Of a stretch of DNA of 54,754 nt, positions 17,167 to 26,192 are shown one piece after another. The position numbers were made by a program, and so were the translations under genes. The notes under the pieces were generated by a model, which worked only from the letters and a program-made list of their open reading frames with translations, was not told the DNA's origin and did no database searches. Where the stretch lies: positions 1-54,754 of the forward strand of contig URQU01000008.1 of NCBI GenBank assembly GCA_900550055.1. The letters are read 5' to 3'. The DNA comes from an uncultured Coriobacteriaceae bacterium (GTDB lineage: Bacteria; Actinomycetota; Coriobacteriia; Coriobacteriales; Eggerthellaceae). Every line of letters starts with the position of its first letter. Position 1 is the stretch's first letter.

Positions 17167-18078
17167 CTAGCGCAGAACCTGCAAAGCCGCGGGCAGCGCC
17201 TCCACGTCGAACGTACGGGCCTCAATGCGCTCGCCGTCCACCTGGGCCGCGGGCACCTCGTCGAACTCCACGTGCACCTTGCGCGCCTGATGCAGCTCCA
17301 TGCACCCAAGGCGCGTGTGGTTGCCGCCCTTTGCCATCAGGAAGATGGCCGCCGCGCCCGCGGGCGTGATGGGCGGATGGCTGATGCACACATCGAGCAG
17401 CCCGTCGTCAAGCCGGGCGTCGGGGCAGATGCGGAACCCGCCGCCGTAATAGGGCCCCATCTGCACCGCGAACGTGATGGACTTGCCCTCCATCACAGGG
17501 CCGTCGTCAAGCTGCAGACGGTATTCACGCTGGTCAAGGTGATGGAACAGCTGGTCGAAACCGCTTGCCATGTACAGCGCAGCCCCATGCCTGCCCGTGC
17601 GCTTGCGGCGCTCCATGGTGTCGAGCGCGATGGCGGCATCCAAGCCGAACGACAACGTTTCGGCGAAGAAGCTCCCGTTCACGCGCCCCACATCGACAGG
17701 TTGCGGGCACGCCGACAGCAGCAGATCGCACGCGCGATCGACCTTCTCCGGCACTCCCAGCGTGCGCGCGTAATCGTTACCGGACCCCACGGGGATGACG
17801 CCGAGCTGCGGGCGATCGCCCGCCGGACGCGTCATCAGGCCGTTCACCACTTCATGGATAAGACCGTCGCCGCCGAGCGCCACCACCGTCCGCGCGCCCT
17901 GCGCGCCCTCGGCGATGGCGCACGCATGGCGCGGGCCCGCGGTTCGAGCAACGGTGACCGCATCTTCGCCGAGCACCGCACGCAGGTTCGCCGCCGCCTT
18001 ATCAGCAGCAGCGGCCCCTGCCCCGCTTTGCGCGGCGGGGTTGGCGATCAACAGGATATGCCCCAGGGAGCTATTCAC
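17167..18078 (-). CDS. Diacylglycerol kinase family lipid kinase
   Basis: A 303-aa member of the DAGK/YegS lipid kinase family. It shows HILLIANPAAQSGAG at the N-terminus (phosphate-binding region), VVALGGDGLIHEVVNGL with the GGDG nucleotide motif, and LGVIPVGSGNDYARTLGV. The C-terminal half carries the family's beta-rich lipid-binding domain, with GPYYGGGFRICPDARLDDGLLDV. The likely role is phosphorylation of diacylglycerol or a related lipid at the membrane. Its start overlaps moaC by 8 nt, so it is co-translated at the end of the molybdenum operon although it has no evident molybdenum role. Confidence 0.93.
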   Translation of the reverse strand: MNSSLGHILLIANPAAQSGAGAAAADKAAANLRAVLGEDAVTVARTAGPRHACAIAEGAQGARTVVALGGDGLIHEVVNGLMTRPAGDRPQLGVIPVGSGNDYARTLGVPEKVDRACDLLLSACPQPVDVGRVNGSFFAETLSFGLDAAIALDTMERRKRTGRHGAALYMASGFDQLFHHLDQREYRLQLDDGPVMEGKSITFAVQMGPYYGGGFRICPDARLDDGLLDVCISHPPITPAGAAAIFLMAKGGNHTRLGCMELHQARKVHVEFDEVPAAQVDGERIEARTFDVEALPAALQVLR

Positions 18079-18586
18079 CCTGCTCCTCGCGAGTCCACAG
18101 GCCCGTTTTGCCGCCGTCCTTCAACAGCAGGCGCACGTCCATGATCTCCATGCCGCGGTCGACCGCCTTGCACATGTCGTAGATGGTCAGGCACGCCACG
18201 CTTGCGGCGGTAAGCGCCTCCATCTCGATGCCGGTCTTGCCCGTGACGCCCGTGGTGGTGGTCACATGGATGCCCACGCGGCCGTCCTCGCGCTCGCCTG
18301 CGTGCACCGGCTCGCACTCCACCTTCGCCTTGGTGATGTTGAGCGGATGGCACATGGGGATGAGCGTGCTGGTCTGCTTGGCGGCCATGACGCCCGCCAC
18401 GCGCGCGCATGCCAGGACGTCGCCCTTGGCCGCCTTGCCCTCCACGATAAGCGCCAGCGTATCGGGGTGCATGCTGATGAAGCCCTCGGCCACGGCCACG
18501 CGCTTGGTGATGTCCTTCTCGGACACATCGACCATGCGCACATCGCCCTTCTCATCGATATGCGTCAAATGCTGCTGCTCGGTCAT
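18071..18586 (-). CDS. moaC: Cyclic pyranopterin monophosphate synthase MoaC
   Basis: MoaC (171 aa, normal length) converts the MoaA product into cyclic pyranopterin monophosphate in molybdopterin synthesis. Signature stretches are THIDEKGDVRMVDVSEK, KQTSTLIPMCHPL, VTTTTGVTGKTGIEMEAL and DMCKAVDRGMEI. TAAGGAGAGCGAAT precedes the ATG, 26 nt after moaA. Confidence 0.97.
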   Translation of the reverse strand: MTEQQHLTHIDEKGDVRMVDVSEKDITKRVAVAEGFISMHPDTLALIVEGKAAKGDVLACARVAGVMAAKQTSTLIPMCHPLNITKAKVECEPVHAGEREDGRVGIHVTTTTGVTGKTGIEMEALTAASVACLTIYDMCKAVDRGMEIMDVRLLLKDGGKTGLWTREEQGE

Positions 18587-18612
18587 ATTCGCTCTCCTTA
18601 AATCAAATATCC

Positions 18613-19629
18613 CTATCCACCGATTTGGCTCATGCGGCGTTCGGTGCCGGTGATGTCGTCGTGATCGTCGGGCTTCGCGCCGATGGCGGTGCGGAACGCA
18701 TCGGCCAAATCCCGATCGATCTGCTCCTCAGGCTTGCCGCTACGCAGGATGCCGCGGATGTCGTATTCACGGTCGCTGAACAGGCACGGGCGCAGCTTTC
18801 CGTCCGCCGTAAGGCGCATGCGGTTGCATTCGCCGCAGAAATGCCTGCTCATAGGGCTGATGAAGCCGACAGTGCCCTTCGCCCCGGGGAACTCGAAGTA
18901 GCGCGCGGGCCCCCAGCCGAGCGGCTGATGCTTACCGGCGGGCACCAGCTCGGGCAGGCCCTCGGCACGCGCCTGGCGGTTGATGATCTCGAACAGCTCC
19001 TCGCAGCTGATCACATCATCGGGACCCCAGCCGCAGCCGTTAGCCCCCGAGCTTTCGCCCACGGGCATGTACTCGATGAAGCGGACGTGCAGCGGGCGAT
19101 CGATGGAAAGCTTCGCGAAGGCCAGGTAATCCTGATGCAGCTGGCGCACCGCGACCGCATTGATCTTCACGGGGTTGAACCCGGCGGCCAACGCGGCGTC
19201 GATGCCGTCGAGGGCCTCCTGCAGATACCCGCGGCGCGTGATGGCATGGAACTGCTCGGCATCGAGCGTGTCAAGCGAGATGTTCACGCGAGAAAGCCCC
19301 GCTTGGCGCAGCTTGTCGGCCATGCGCGGCAGCAGCACGCCGTTGGTGGTGAGCGAGATGTTCTTGATGCCGGGCATGTCGTTGATATCGCGCATCAGGT
19401 CGACCACGCCCTTGCGCACCAACGGCTCGCCGCCGGTCAAGCGCACGCTTTTGATGCCCAGGTTCGAGAACACGCGAACCACATGCGCGATCTCCTCGAT
19501 GCGCAGGATATCGGTATGGCACATGGACTGCACGCCCTCTTCCGGCATGCAGTAGATGCAACGATAGTTGCAACGGTCCGTCAACGATATACGCAGGTAA
19601 TCGATGGTGCGGCCGTGTCCGTCCTTCAT
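18613..19629 (-). CDS. moaA: GTP 3',8-cyclase MoaA
   Basis: Radical SAM enzyme (338 aa) catalysing the first step of molybdenum cofactor synthesis from GTP. The N-terminal cluster motif is CNYRCIYC within YLRISLTDRCNYRCIYCMP; SVRLTGGEPLVRKG follows. The C-terminal second cluster is in HFCGECNRMRLTADGKLRPCLF, which carries three cysteines. MKDGHGRTIDYLR at 19629 after GAGGGGACCTC is the best start, although the frame is open upstream. It lies 124 nt after modC in the same direction, linking molybdate uptake to cofactor synthesis. Confidence 0.96.
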   Translation of the reverse strand: MKDGHGRTIDYLRISLTDRCNYRCIYCMPEEGVQSMCHTDILRIEEIAHVVRVFSNLGIKSVRLTGGEPLVRKGVVDLMRDINDMPGIKNISLTTNGVLLPRMADKLRQAGLSRVNISLDTLDAEQFHAITRRGYLQEALDGIDAALAAGFNPVKINAVAVRQLHQDYLAFAKLSIDRPLHVRFIEYMPVGESSGANGCGWGPDDVISCEELFEIINRQARAEGLPELVPAGKHQPLGWGPARYFEFPGAKGTVGFISPMSRHFCGECNRMRLTADGKLRPCLFSDREYDIRGILRSGKPEEQIDRDLADAFRTAIGAKPDDHDDITGTERRMSQIGG

Positions 19630-19753
19630 GAGGTCCCCTCTCGTTTCAGAATCCCCAGTGTACCACGGGCGAGGCGAATGTATCCGGCTCGGTAGCAATT
19701 ACCCCACCGAACCAGCAAACCCGTTCGCCGAAAACTTCTTGCATCGCGTCGGA

Positions 19754-20878
19754 TCAGCGCTGCACCAGATACAGCTTGTCATCGGGGATGCGGATCCACA
19801 ACTCCTCGCCCTCGTGCGGCAGAAGCGCGGCATCCGTCTTCAGCTTGTCAACGCGCCAGAACAGGTGCTGGTGCAGGTACTTCATCTCGTCCTCGGTGCG
19901 CTCGACCGCCGGCGCAGCCTCGGGGCTGCGATCCAAAAAGCCCAGCAGCGCCGTGCGCTCGAAGCGCGAGTCGCTCACGCGGTCCACGCGCATGCGGAAG
20001 CAGTTGCGCCCCGGGCCGTCGGCGCGTTGCAGGTAAAACGCACGCACACCCAGGCATTTGACGCCCTCGGGCACCTCGGCGGCCGTCTCCACCTGCACGC
20101 CCCACTTCGGCAGCCATACCGTGTGCGGCCCGCGACGCTGCGCCGGCGTGGCGTTCTTGCAGCCCGACAGCTTGATACCCGCCTGGCTTTGCGGACGGTT
20201 CACCAGGTCATCGCCCGTGCCCATCTCCATGATGTGACCGGATTCCACCACGGCGATGCGGTCGCAGAAGCGCAGCGCTTCGTCGATGTCGTGCGACACG
20301 TACAGGATGGTGCCGCGGAACGCGTCGAACAGGCTGACCAGGTTCTGCTCCAGAACGCTTTTCAGGTGCGCATCGAGCGCGGAGAACGGCTCGTCGAGCA
20401 TGAGGATGCCCGGGCGCGCCGCGAGCATGCGAGCAAGCGCCACGCGCTGCTGCTGGCCGCCGGAGAGCTGCACGGGATAGCGCTTCTCGAAGCCCGACAG
20501 GCCGAAGCGCTTGAGCTCGGCCTGCACCATGGCGTCGCGGTCGGCCGGCGACACGTCCTTGGCGATGCCCGCCGCCACGTTCTGCGCCACGGTCAGGTTG
20601 GGGAACAGCATGTAGTTCTGGAACAGCAAAGCGGTTTTGCGCTGTTGCGGCGAAAGGTCCACGCGCGCCTTCTTGCCAGGGGCGCGGTCGAAGAACACCG
20701 TGCCGTTGACCACGATCTTGCCAGAATCGGGACGCTCGATGCCGGCGATGGAGCGCATGGTCAGGCTTTTCCCGCACCCCGACGCGCCCAACAGCCCCAG
20801 CGTCTCGTCCCCCGCCGAGAACCGCGCCTGCAGCTGGAACCCTTTGAACTTCTTCTCGATGTCTACTTCAAGGCTCAT
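19754..20878 (-). CDS. modC: Molybdate ABC transporter ATP-binding protein
   Basis: A 374-aa ABC ATPase: Walker A GASGCGKS, Q-loop LLFQNYMLFPNLTV, signature LSGGQQQRVALARML, Walker B ILMLDEPFSALD and switch His in LYVSHDIDEAL. The C-terminal region of about 140 residues is larger than the ATPase core needs and probably forms a regulatory (TOBE-like) domain; it is not a canonical repeat that I can recognise. It starts 3 nt after the modB stop, so it energises that permease. Confidence 0.92.
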   Translation of the reverse strand: MSLEVDIEKKFKGFQLQARFSAGDETLGLLGASGCGKSLTMRSIAGIERPDSGKIVVNGTVFFDRAPGKKARVDLSPQQRKTALLFQNYMLFPNLTVAQNVAAGIAKDVSPADRDAMVQAELKRFGLSGFEKRYPVQLSGGQQQRVALARMLAARPGILMLDEPFSALDAHLKSVLEQNLVSLFDAFRGTILYVSHDIDEALRFCDRIAVVESGHIMEMGTGDDLVNRPQSQAGIKLSGCKNATPAQRRGPHTVWLPKWGVQVETAAEVPEGVKCLGVRAFYLQRADGPGRNCFRMRVDRVSDSRFERTALLGFLDRSPEAAPAVERTEDEMKYLHQHLFWRVDKLKTDAALLPHEGEELWIRIPDDKLYLVQR

Positions 20879-20881
20879 GCT

Positions 20882-22324
20882 TTACTCCGAACGCTTGCGA
20901 TACTTGGTGGTGTGACCGCTCCATAGGTTGATGAACACGATGACCACCAGGGAGAACACGATGATGACGCCCGTCCAGAACCAGGCGACGTCGCTGTTGC
21001 CGTTCATCCACTCGAAGTAGATGGCGATAGGGATGGTGCGCGTGATGCCCACGTAGTTGCCCGCCATGAACAGCGTGGCGCCGAACTCGCCCAAGGCGCG
21101 CGCGAACGCCAGCACCATGCCGGCCGCGATGCTCGACCACGACAGCGGCAGCATCAGGCGCACGAAGATCTTCGCGTTGCTCCATCCCAGCGTGCGGGCG
21201 GCGTCGAGCATGTTGCGGTCAAGGCTCTCGAACGCGCCGAGCGCGTTGCGGTACATAAGCGGGAACGCCACCACCACCGCGGCGATGACGCACGCCGTTG
21301 GGCTGAAGATGAGCGGGAAGCCCGTCTCTATCCAGAAGCGGCCGAACGCCGTGTTCGAGCCACAGATGAACAGCAGGATGAAGCCGCACACGGTAGGCGG
21401 CAGCACCATGGGGATGGTGAAGATGGCGTCGAAGATGCTCTTCGCGCGCGAGCTGAGGTTCAGGCAGAAGTACGCCGCCAACAAGCCCAGGATGACGATG
21501 AACACGATGGCGATGCCCGTGGTGCGCAGACTCACCCACAAAGGGCTCCAATCCAGGTTCTGCAGGAACTCGCCCGCCGCAGCCAGGCCCGTTGCCTTCG
21601 CGACGATGCTCACCTGGTCGGCCGGCACGATAACGCCGAAATCGGCGAAGGAGGGCTTGGCGTAGTTCGCGTTCTCGCTGTCGGTGATGTCGCTGCCGTC
21701 AACCCCGATGGCCAGCACGTAAGCCTTGCCCGAGATCTCCTGGTCGAACATAAGGCGCACGGCGCCCAGGTCGTAGGTTTGCTGCGTGGTGAAATGCCAC
21801 GCGGAGATGCCGCTTAGGGGCACCGAACCCGACGACTGGCCCGCATCGAGCGCGCAGAACAGCTGCTTGAGCTGCGTTTGCGCCTGCGCATCCTCAAGGT
21901 CGAGCGAAAGCTGCTGGGCCATGGCGGGCGGGATGTAGGCCACCACCTGGTCGTTCACCGCGATCAGCTGCGCCGCCTGCCCGACCCCTTGGCCGATCAG
22001 GTACGCGTAGCCGCGGTACTCGCCGTCGATGCTGCGGTTGGAGCCCTTCTGCGCACGCGAGAAATCGCTTATCGCAAAACTGCTGCCCTCGAGCGCCGCC
22101 GCATCGCCGTCTTTGGACACCTGCACCGCCGACGTATCCACGTCGCCAGCAGTTTGCGCATCGGAATCCGAAGAGGCGGCTGCCGGCTTCGCGCTTACCG
22201 CGGGCGTGTCCACATCGCCCAGCGCGTCGTCGGCAAGCGCCACGGCCGGCGCGCACAACGCCAGCGCCGCCGTCACAGCAAGGCTTGCGATAAGCCTTTT
22301 CGCACGTTTTCCCTGTTTCGTCAT
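20882..22324 (-). CDS. modB: Molybdate ABC permease ModB with extra extracytoplasmic N-terminal domain
   Basis: A 480-aa protein, about twice the usual ModB length. Residues 1-31 form a signal peptide or anchor (RLIASLAVTAALALCAPAVALA). Residues 32 to about 255 are a hydrophilic Ala/Asp-rich linker followed by a domain I cannot assign (YRGYAYLIGQGVGQAAQLIAV, QTYDLGAVRLMFDQ). Residues 259-480 are a standard ModB permease: membrane segment TTGIAIVFIVILGLLAAYF, IFTIPMVLPPTVCGF, and the EAA loop AARTLGWSNAKIFVRLMLP that contacts ModC. The gene lies between modA and modC, so transport of molybdate or tungstate is well supported. The added domain could sense substrate or contact ModA. Confidence 0.9.
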   Translation of the reverse strand: MTKQGKRAKRLIASLAVTAALALCAPAVALADDALGDVDTPAVSAKPAAASSDSDAQTAGDVDTSAVQVSKDGDAAALEGSSFAISDFSRAQKGSNRSIDGEYRGYAYLIGQGVGQAAQLIAVNDQVVAYIPPAMAQQLSLDLEDAQAQTQLKQLFCALDAGQSSGSVPLSGISAWHFTTQQTYDLGAVRLMFDQEISGKAYVLAIGVDGSDITDSENANYAKPSFADFGVIVPADQVSIVAKATGLAAAGEFLQNLDWSPLWVSLRTTGIAIVFIVILGLLAAYFCLNLSSRAKSIFDAIFTIPMVLPPTVCGFILLFICGSNTAFGRFWIETGFPLIFSPTACVIAAVVVAFPLMYRNALGAFESLDRNMLDAARTLGWSNAKIFVRLMLPLSWSSIAAGMVLAFARALGEFGATLFMAGNYVGITRTIPIAIYFEWMNGNSDVAWFWTGVIIVFSLVVIVFINLWSGHTTKYRKRSE

Positions 22325-22346
22325 ATATCCCGTCCTTGGACGCGGT

Positions 22347-22379
22347 AAGGGGATGGGGCCGAATCGTCCCCATCCCCTT
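22347..22379. other. 12-bp perfect hairpin between modA and modB
   Basis: AAGGGGATGGGG pairs perfectly with CCCCATCCCCTT around a 9-nt loop in the 96-nt gap between modA and modB. It has no T-run. It may be a partial terminator or an mRNA stabiliser that keeps modA transcript above modBC. Confidence 0.65.
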
Positions 22380-22420
22380 GCTCGGTTCGCTTATCTGCTA
22401 TGCGGTTCCAAGCGCGGCGC

Positions 22421-23338
22421 TTACGCCAGCTCGAAGCCCCACTTCTGCCAGATCTCCTGGGCCTTGTCGCTGCTCAAGCACCAATCCAGGAACTCTTGGG
22501 TGGCAGCGGCGTTCTTGCTCTCGGAGGTGACGGCGCCAGGGTACACGATGTTCTTATGCGTGTTGGCCGGCACGGTGCCGACGATCTGCACGCCGCCGAA
22601 GCGGTACACGTCGGAGGTGTACACGAAAGCGACGTCGACGTCGCCGGACTGGGCATGCTTGCACACGTTGCCCACGGAGGTGTCGGTGACCACCTTATGG
22701 CCGGCATCGACGAAGGCCTGGTAGCTGCCGCCCTTGCCGGAGATGTCCTTGCCGGTCTTGCCCTCGTCGGAGGCGGCGGGGGTGTACACGCCTACCGTGG
22801 ACAGGGACTGGGCGGCATAGTTGCCGGCGGGCACGGAGTCGTCGCCCACGCAGATGGAGTACTTGCCGGCGGCGATGTCGTCAAGGGTGACGTCCTTGAT
22901 GTCGGCGCCTTCCTTGGAGACCATGACCAGGTCGTTCTTGAACATGTCGACGCGGGTGGAGGAGTCGACGTAGCCCTTCTCCACAGCGGTGTCCATAGAG
23001 CCCTTCGAGGCGCTGATCAGCAGGTCGGCGGAGGAACCGGCACCCAACATCTCGTTAAGCTCACCGGAGGCCTTGTACTGCGTGTCGGCGAAGGACACGT
23101 TGTCATGGCCGTCGGCGATGTAGGCGGCCTGGACCTCTTCCATTGCCTTGGACAGGGAGTTGGCCGCGAACACCTGCAGCTCGACCTGCTCCTTGTTGTT
23201 GTCGGCGGACTGCTCGGCGACGGAATCGCTCTTCTGCTCGGTGGAGCCGCCGTTGGACGAGCAGCCGATCAAAGCGAAGGCTCCGACCATAGCGAACGCG
23301 CATACGGCCGCGACCACGATGCGAAGTTGCTTCTTCAT
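22421..23338 (-). CDS. modA: Molybdate-binding lipoprotein ModA
   Basis: A 305-aa periplasmic-type binding protein anchored as a lipoprotein: signal peptide ending in the lipobox LIGC, then a Ser/Gly-rich linker. The mature domain has VFAANSLSKAMEEVQAAY, FADTQYKASGELNEMLGAGSSADLLISAS and AFVYTSDVYRFGGVQIVGTVP, the usual ModA strands with the Ser-containing anion site. The start at 23338 follows AAAGGGAAGAC; an upstream in-frame ATG would precede the signal peptide and is less likely. It is first in the mod-moa operon. Confidence 0.94.
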   Translation of the reverse strand: MKKQLRIVVAAVCAFAMVGAFALIGCSSNGGSTEQKSDSVAEQSADNNKEQVELQVFAANSLSKAMEEVQAAYIADGHDNVSFADTQYKASGELNEMLGAGSSADLLISASKGSMDTAVEKGYVDSSTRVDMFKNDLVMVSKEGADIKDVTLDDIAAGKYSICVGDDSVPAGNYAAQSLSTVGVYTPAASDEGKTGKDISGKGGSYQAFVDAGHKVVTDTSVGNVCKHAQSGDVDVAFVYTSDVYRFGGVQIVGTVPANTHKNIVYPGAVTSESKNAAATQEFLDWCLSSDKAQEIWQKWGFELA

Positions 23339-23409
23339 GTCTTCCCTTTCTTTTGCGATGAGATCATCCCTCTTTGTACGCAACAGCGAACAATTCGTTG
23401 CTGGTCGTT

Positions 23410-23439
23410 ATACTATTCTCACCTTCGTATGTTAGTCAA
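23410..23439 (-). promoter_or_regulatory. Probable mod operon promoter
   Basis: On the minus strand TTGACT (23439-23434) and TAGTAT (23415-23410) are 18 nt apart in an AT-rich patch. GTCAATTGAC, a perfect 10-bp palindrome (23435-23444), overlaps the -35 box and could be a repressor site. No canonical ModE box is evident. Confidence 0.55.
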
Positions 23440-23471
23440 TTGACAATAATCCGCTTTCGTGAATTATTTCG

Positions 23472-23810
23472 CTACTTGAATACTCGGAAATGGGAACAAG
23501 GCAGATGATGGCAAATAGACCGGGAACGCGAAACGGTGCCCGGCAAGCCGAAGAACAGCCCGAACACCGGCCCCAACGCCGACGCCGGGCGGATCTGCAC
23601 GATGTCGTTGAACTGCGGAACCGCCAGAAAGCCTTCAAGAACCGCCAGGTACACGACGAAGCAGGCGGCGAACACGCTCAACGACCGCTTCCAGCCAGGC
23701 CGCAATGGCGCCTGCAGGGCTTCTGACGCAACGGAAGCTACCGGCGCGTGCCCGACATCGCGAACAGCAGTTGCGGGCATTTCATTATGTTCCGGTCGAT
23801 CCGATTCCAT
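23472..23810 (-). pseudogene. Truncated membrane-protein gene (5' remnant)
   Basis: The frame starts at ATG 23810 after a good ribosome site (GGGAGGTG) and encodes 112 aa. A hydrophilic N-terminus is followed by a membrane helix (SLSVFAACFVVYLAVLEGFL) and the segment IRPASALGPVFGLFFGLPG, which reads like the start of a longer multi-helix membrane protein. It then ends in an unrelated Arg/Ser/Cys/His-rich tail at a stop, directly beside the modA promoter. I read it as the 5' remnant of a deleted gene. A genuine small protein cannot be excluded. The parent family was not recognised. The 290 nt upstream of it hold nothing clear. Confidence 0.4.
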
Positions 23811-24102
23811 GGTGTCGCACCTCCCGCATCCGTTCGCTCGAAACGCCATCCAGATTCGTTCGCCCTTACTATAACGAATGTCGCCGGCGCAGAAGAAGGC
23901 GAACCGAGACGCGGCATAAAAGCCATCACCAGCGAAACGAACGCCGAATGCCCGAGAAGCCGCCGCGAGCGAAAAGGCAAGCCGCCTACGCCCGCCGATG
24001 CGGTGGACGCGAGAGCCGCAGCCCCCGGCAACCGGCAGGATGCCCGATCTTCGCCGGATCGCAATAGCATCCGCAAGCCCGCCCACCTGTCGCGGCAGGG
24101 CG

Positions 24103-25116
24103 CTACGACAACGAGGCGATCGCCTCAGGAATGGCGGCCACCACGTCTTCAGCGGTTACGCAAATGCTGGTCAGGCGCTTTGCCGCCGCCCGCGCCGCCC
24201 GCGCGTGCAGCGCCGAAGCAAGCACGCACGCGTCTACCGGGGCCAAACCCTGCGCAAGCAGCGCCGCGGCCATGCCGGCAAGGACATCGCCCGTTCCCGC
24301 CTTCGCCAAGGCAGAGGTTCCATCCGACATGCGCACGATGGTTTCACCGTCAGATATATAGGTAACGGGGCCTTTCACCATGGCTGTCACGCCATAAGCT
24401 TGCGAAAGCAACAACGCCAACTGCGCCGGGTCGTCGGTAGGCAGGGCCAGCGGAGCGGCAAGGCGTGCAGCTTCTCCCGCGTGCGGCGTGACGACCGTGG
24501 GCAAGCCGTCGATGAATCGGCGGCGCAGCAGCAGGCGGCCTTCGGGAGCGGTCAGCGCGTCAAGACCGCCGCCGTCGACAAGCACCGCAGCGGCCGCGCC
24601 CTCGAGAACGGTGCAGGTCAGCTGGGCGGAAAGAGGATCGGCGGCATCGAGGCCGCTGCCGACGAGGAACGCCAGCGGATGACGGGGTGCCACGGGGCCA
24701 AGCGCTTTCGGGCGCGGCGCCGCATGCACCGGACGGCTCGATCGACATGCGCGATACGCGCCCGCCCGCCCGTCCGAGCTTGCGGGCGCAGCCTGAACCG
24801 CGGCAGGGCCGCCAGCGATGCTCCCCCGTTCATCAGAATCAAGCTGCGCGTACGCCGCCAGCTCGTCCCACGCGCGCACCACAAGCGACGGGCTTGCCGC
24901 GCGCACCGCCGCGACGGATTCGGGCGAGCAGGCAACTTCGGTATACCCCGCGCCCATGCGCTGCGAGGCAACCGCCGCAAGACATGCGGCGCCTGGATAG
25001 TCGGCGCAACCGGCGATCAGCGTCAACTTGCCGCGCGAATACTTGTTCGCCAGGTCGTCAGGCCACGGAAGCAATGCCGCCACCTGCTCCAACGTATACT
25101 TCTTCGCTCGCTGCAT
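24103..25116 (-). CDS. nnrD: ADP/ATP-dependent NAD(P)HX dehydratase (stand-alone)
   Basis: A 337-aa YjeF C-terminal-type (ribokinase-fold) enzyme that repairs hydrated NAD(P)H. It shows RGKLTLIAGCADYPGAACLAA, VTPHAGEAARL, MVKGPVTYISDG and the nucleotide-site motif AKAGTGDVLAGMAAALLAQG with the catalytic Asp. Many bacteria have this domain fused to an epimerase half (YjeF_N). No epimerase is fused or adjacent here. An Arg/Pro/Ala-rich insertion of about 45 residues sits before FLVGSGLD. The ATG at 25116 follows GGAGGACGG; an in-frame ATG six codons upstream is the alternative. Confidence 0.93.
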   Translation of the reverse strand: MQRAKKYTLEQVAALLPWPDDLANKYSRGKLTLIAGCADYPGAACLAAVASQRMGAGYTEVACSPESVAAVRAASPSLVVRAWDELAAYAQLDSDERGSIAGGPAAVQAAPASSDGRAGAYRACRSSRPVHAAPRPKALGPVAPRHPLAFLVGSGLDAADPLSAQLTCTVLEGAAAAVLVDGGGLDALTAPEGRLLLRRRFIDGLPTVVTPHAGEAARLAAPLALPTDDPAQLALLLSQAYGVTAMVKGPVTYISDGETIVRMSDGTSALAKAGTGDVLAGMAAALLAQGLAPVDACVLASALHARAARAAAKRLTSICVTAEDVVAAIPEAIASLS

Positions 25117-25293
25117 CCGTCCTCCATTCGCCAAGCGCTACGCACGCATATGCTCGCATCCAGTGTACTCCAACCACGTAAGAGCGAAGTAAAACATGGC
25201 GTTCGCCACCGCAAGCAGGAAGCCCGGCGACAACGCGCAAACCGCAACACCACCCCAAGCACAAGCGCGACCGCATCAATCGTCAGGGAAAAC

Positions 25294-25447
25294 CGAGCCC
25301 CCCAGCGCGCCAGACCCCCCAGCATGCGCCAGAGCCCCCAGCACGCGCCGGGCCCCACCAGCGCGCGCTAGGCCCCCGAGCGTGCCAGACCCCACCAGTG
25401 CATGCCAGAGCCCCCGGCGCGCCAGACCCCCCCAGCATGCACCGGGA
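25294..25447. repeat. C-rich imperfect tandem repeat, units of 17-20 bp
   Basis: About eight degenerate units of the form GAGCCCCCAGCGCGCGCC follow one another, with one more unit at about 25490-25512. GGGACGAAAACCWGG occurs twice just after the array (about 25443 and 25509). It lies in a 1.1-kb gap between nnrD and the nuclease-like gene. Units are contiguous and have no spacers. Confidence 0.7.
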
Positions 25448-25625
25448 CGAAAACCTGGTGGGTTCGCCGCCCGCCATGTTCTGGCGAGCCGAGCCCCCAG
25501 CGCGCGCCGGGACGAAAACCAGGCTCCAGAGCGTCAACCGAGCCAAGCATCGGACTTCGGATCGTTAATCTAGCTAAGCGGCGAGTTCCCAGAGCATTAG
25601 CCGGACCAAGCAGCGAGTTCCCGCA

Positions 25626-25822
25626 GCGAAAAATCGTCAATTTTGTCCAGCCGTGGTCAAAACGAACGATTTTTCGCAGCCTCAAGGCCAAAACACGCGA
25701 TTATTTGCGCTACCGGAAAGCCCATACGCGAACAACCGGTAAAAACGTCCATTTCTCACTTCCGAGACCGCGAAAAACCGTCAGTTTTGACCGCCAGCGA
25801 CCAAAACCGACGGTTTTTCGCA
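25626..25822. repeat. Composite palindromic element B1 (two hairpins plus half-units)
   Basis: Two hairpins of one family lie 93 nt apart: 25626-25677 (20-nt arms, three mismatches) and 25771-25822 (20-nt arms, one mismatch). Arms start GCGAAAAA and carry inner boxes TTTTG(T/A)CC and GG(T)CAAAA or ACCAAAA around a short centre. A right half-unit (25687-25710, GGCCAAAA then ACGCGATTATTTGCGC) and a probable left half-unit (25728-25751) lie between them. The same arrangement recurs as element B2 at 27432. Confidence 0.8.
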
Positions 25823-25970
25823 TCGCCCACCCCATGCTCAACAAGCAGCGCTCCCGTCATCGATCTCGGTGATGGACGGCTTCTTCGCCAGGCTTAAGAA
25901 CACTGATAACGGGAATCGGGTTCTACCACCATCGCGACTGGTCCGACGTGACGATTCCCGAATTCTGCCG

Positions 25971-26001
25971 CATTCTAATGCCTACCCCAGGCATTAGAAT
26001 G
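25971..26001. repeat. Perfect 13-bp hairpin, AT-rich
   Basis: CATTCTAATGCCT and AGGCATTAGAATG are exact complements around the loop ACCCC. No T-run follows and no gene starts within 240 nt, so its role is unclear. Confidence 0.7.
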
Positions 26002-26115
26002 AGCGAAGGCCGAAGGAGAAGCTGGGCTGGCCGAGCCCAATGCGACACTGCAGGAGCCTGTGGCCGGCTGCATAACCGGTCCGAAGAAATGCCCGCATAC
26101 CCATATCACAACTAT

Positions 26116-26192
26116 CTTACGCAAACCTTGTCGATTCCTTACGTAAACCTTGCCGACCCCTTCCCTGACCCTTACCAAAACCTTCCCCATTC
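26116..26192. repeat. Three imperfect 22-bp tandem repeats upstream of the nuclease-like gene
   Basis: Units CTTACGCAAACCTTGTCGAT.., CTTACGTAAACCTTGCCGAC.. and CTTACCAAAACCTTCCCCAT.. start at 26116, 26138 and 26171; an 11-nt insert precedes the third. They end 57 nt before the start codon chosen for the next gene and could be binding sites for a regulator. Confidence 0.55.

Noticed and set aside
23339..23460. Moco or tungsten riboswitch, or ModE box, upstream of modA
   Set aside because: The leader is too short for a Moco aptamer, and no canonical ModE half-sites could be seen; only an unrelated 10-bp palindrome is present.
25294..25447. Possible CRISPR array
   Set aside because: Units are contiguous and degenerate, without unique spacers, and there are no cas genes in the window.
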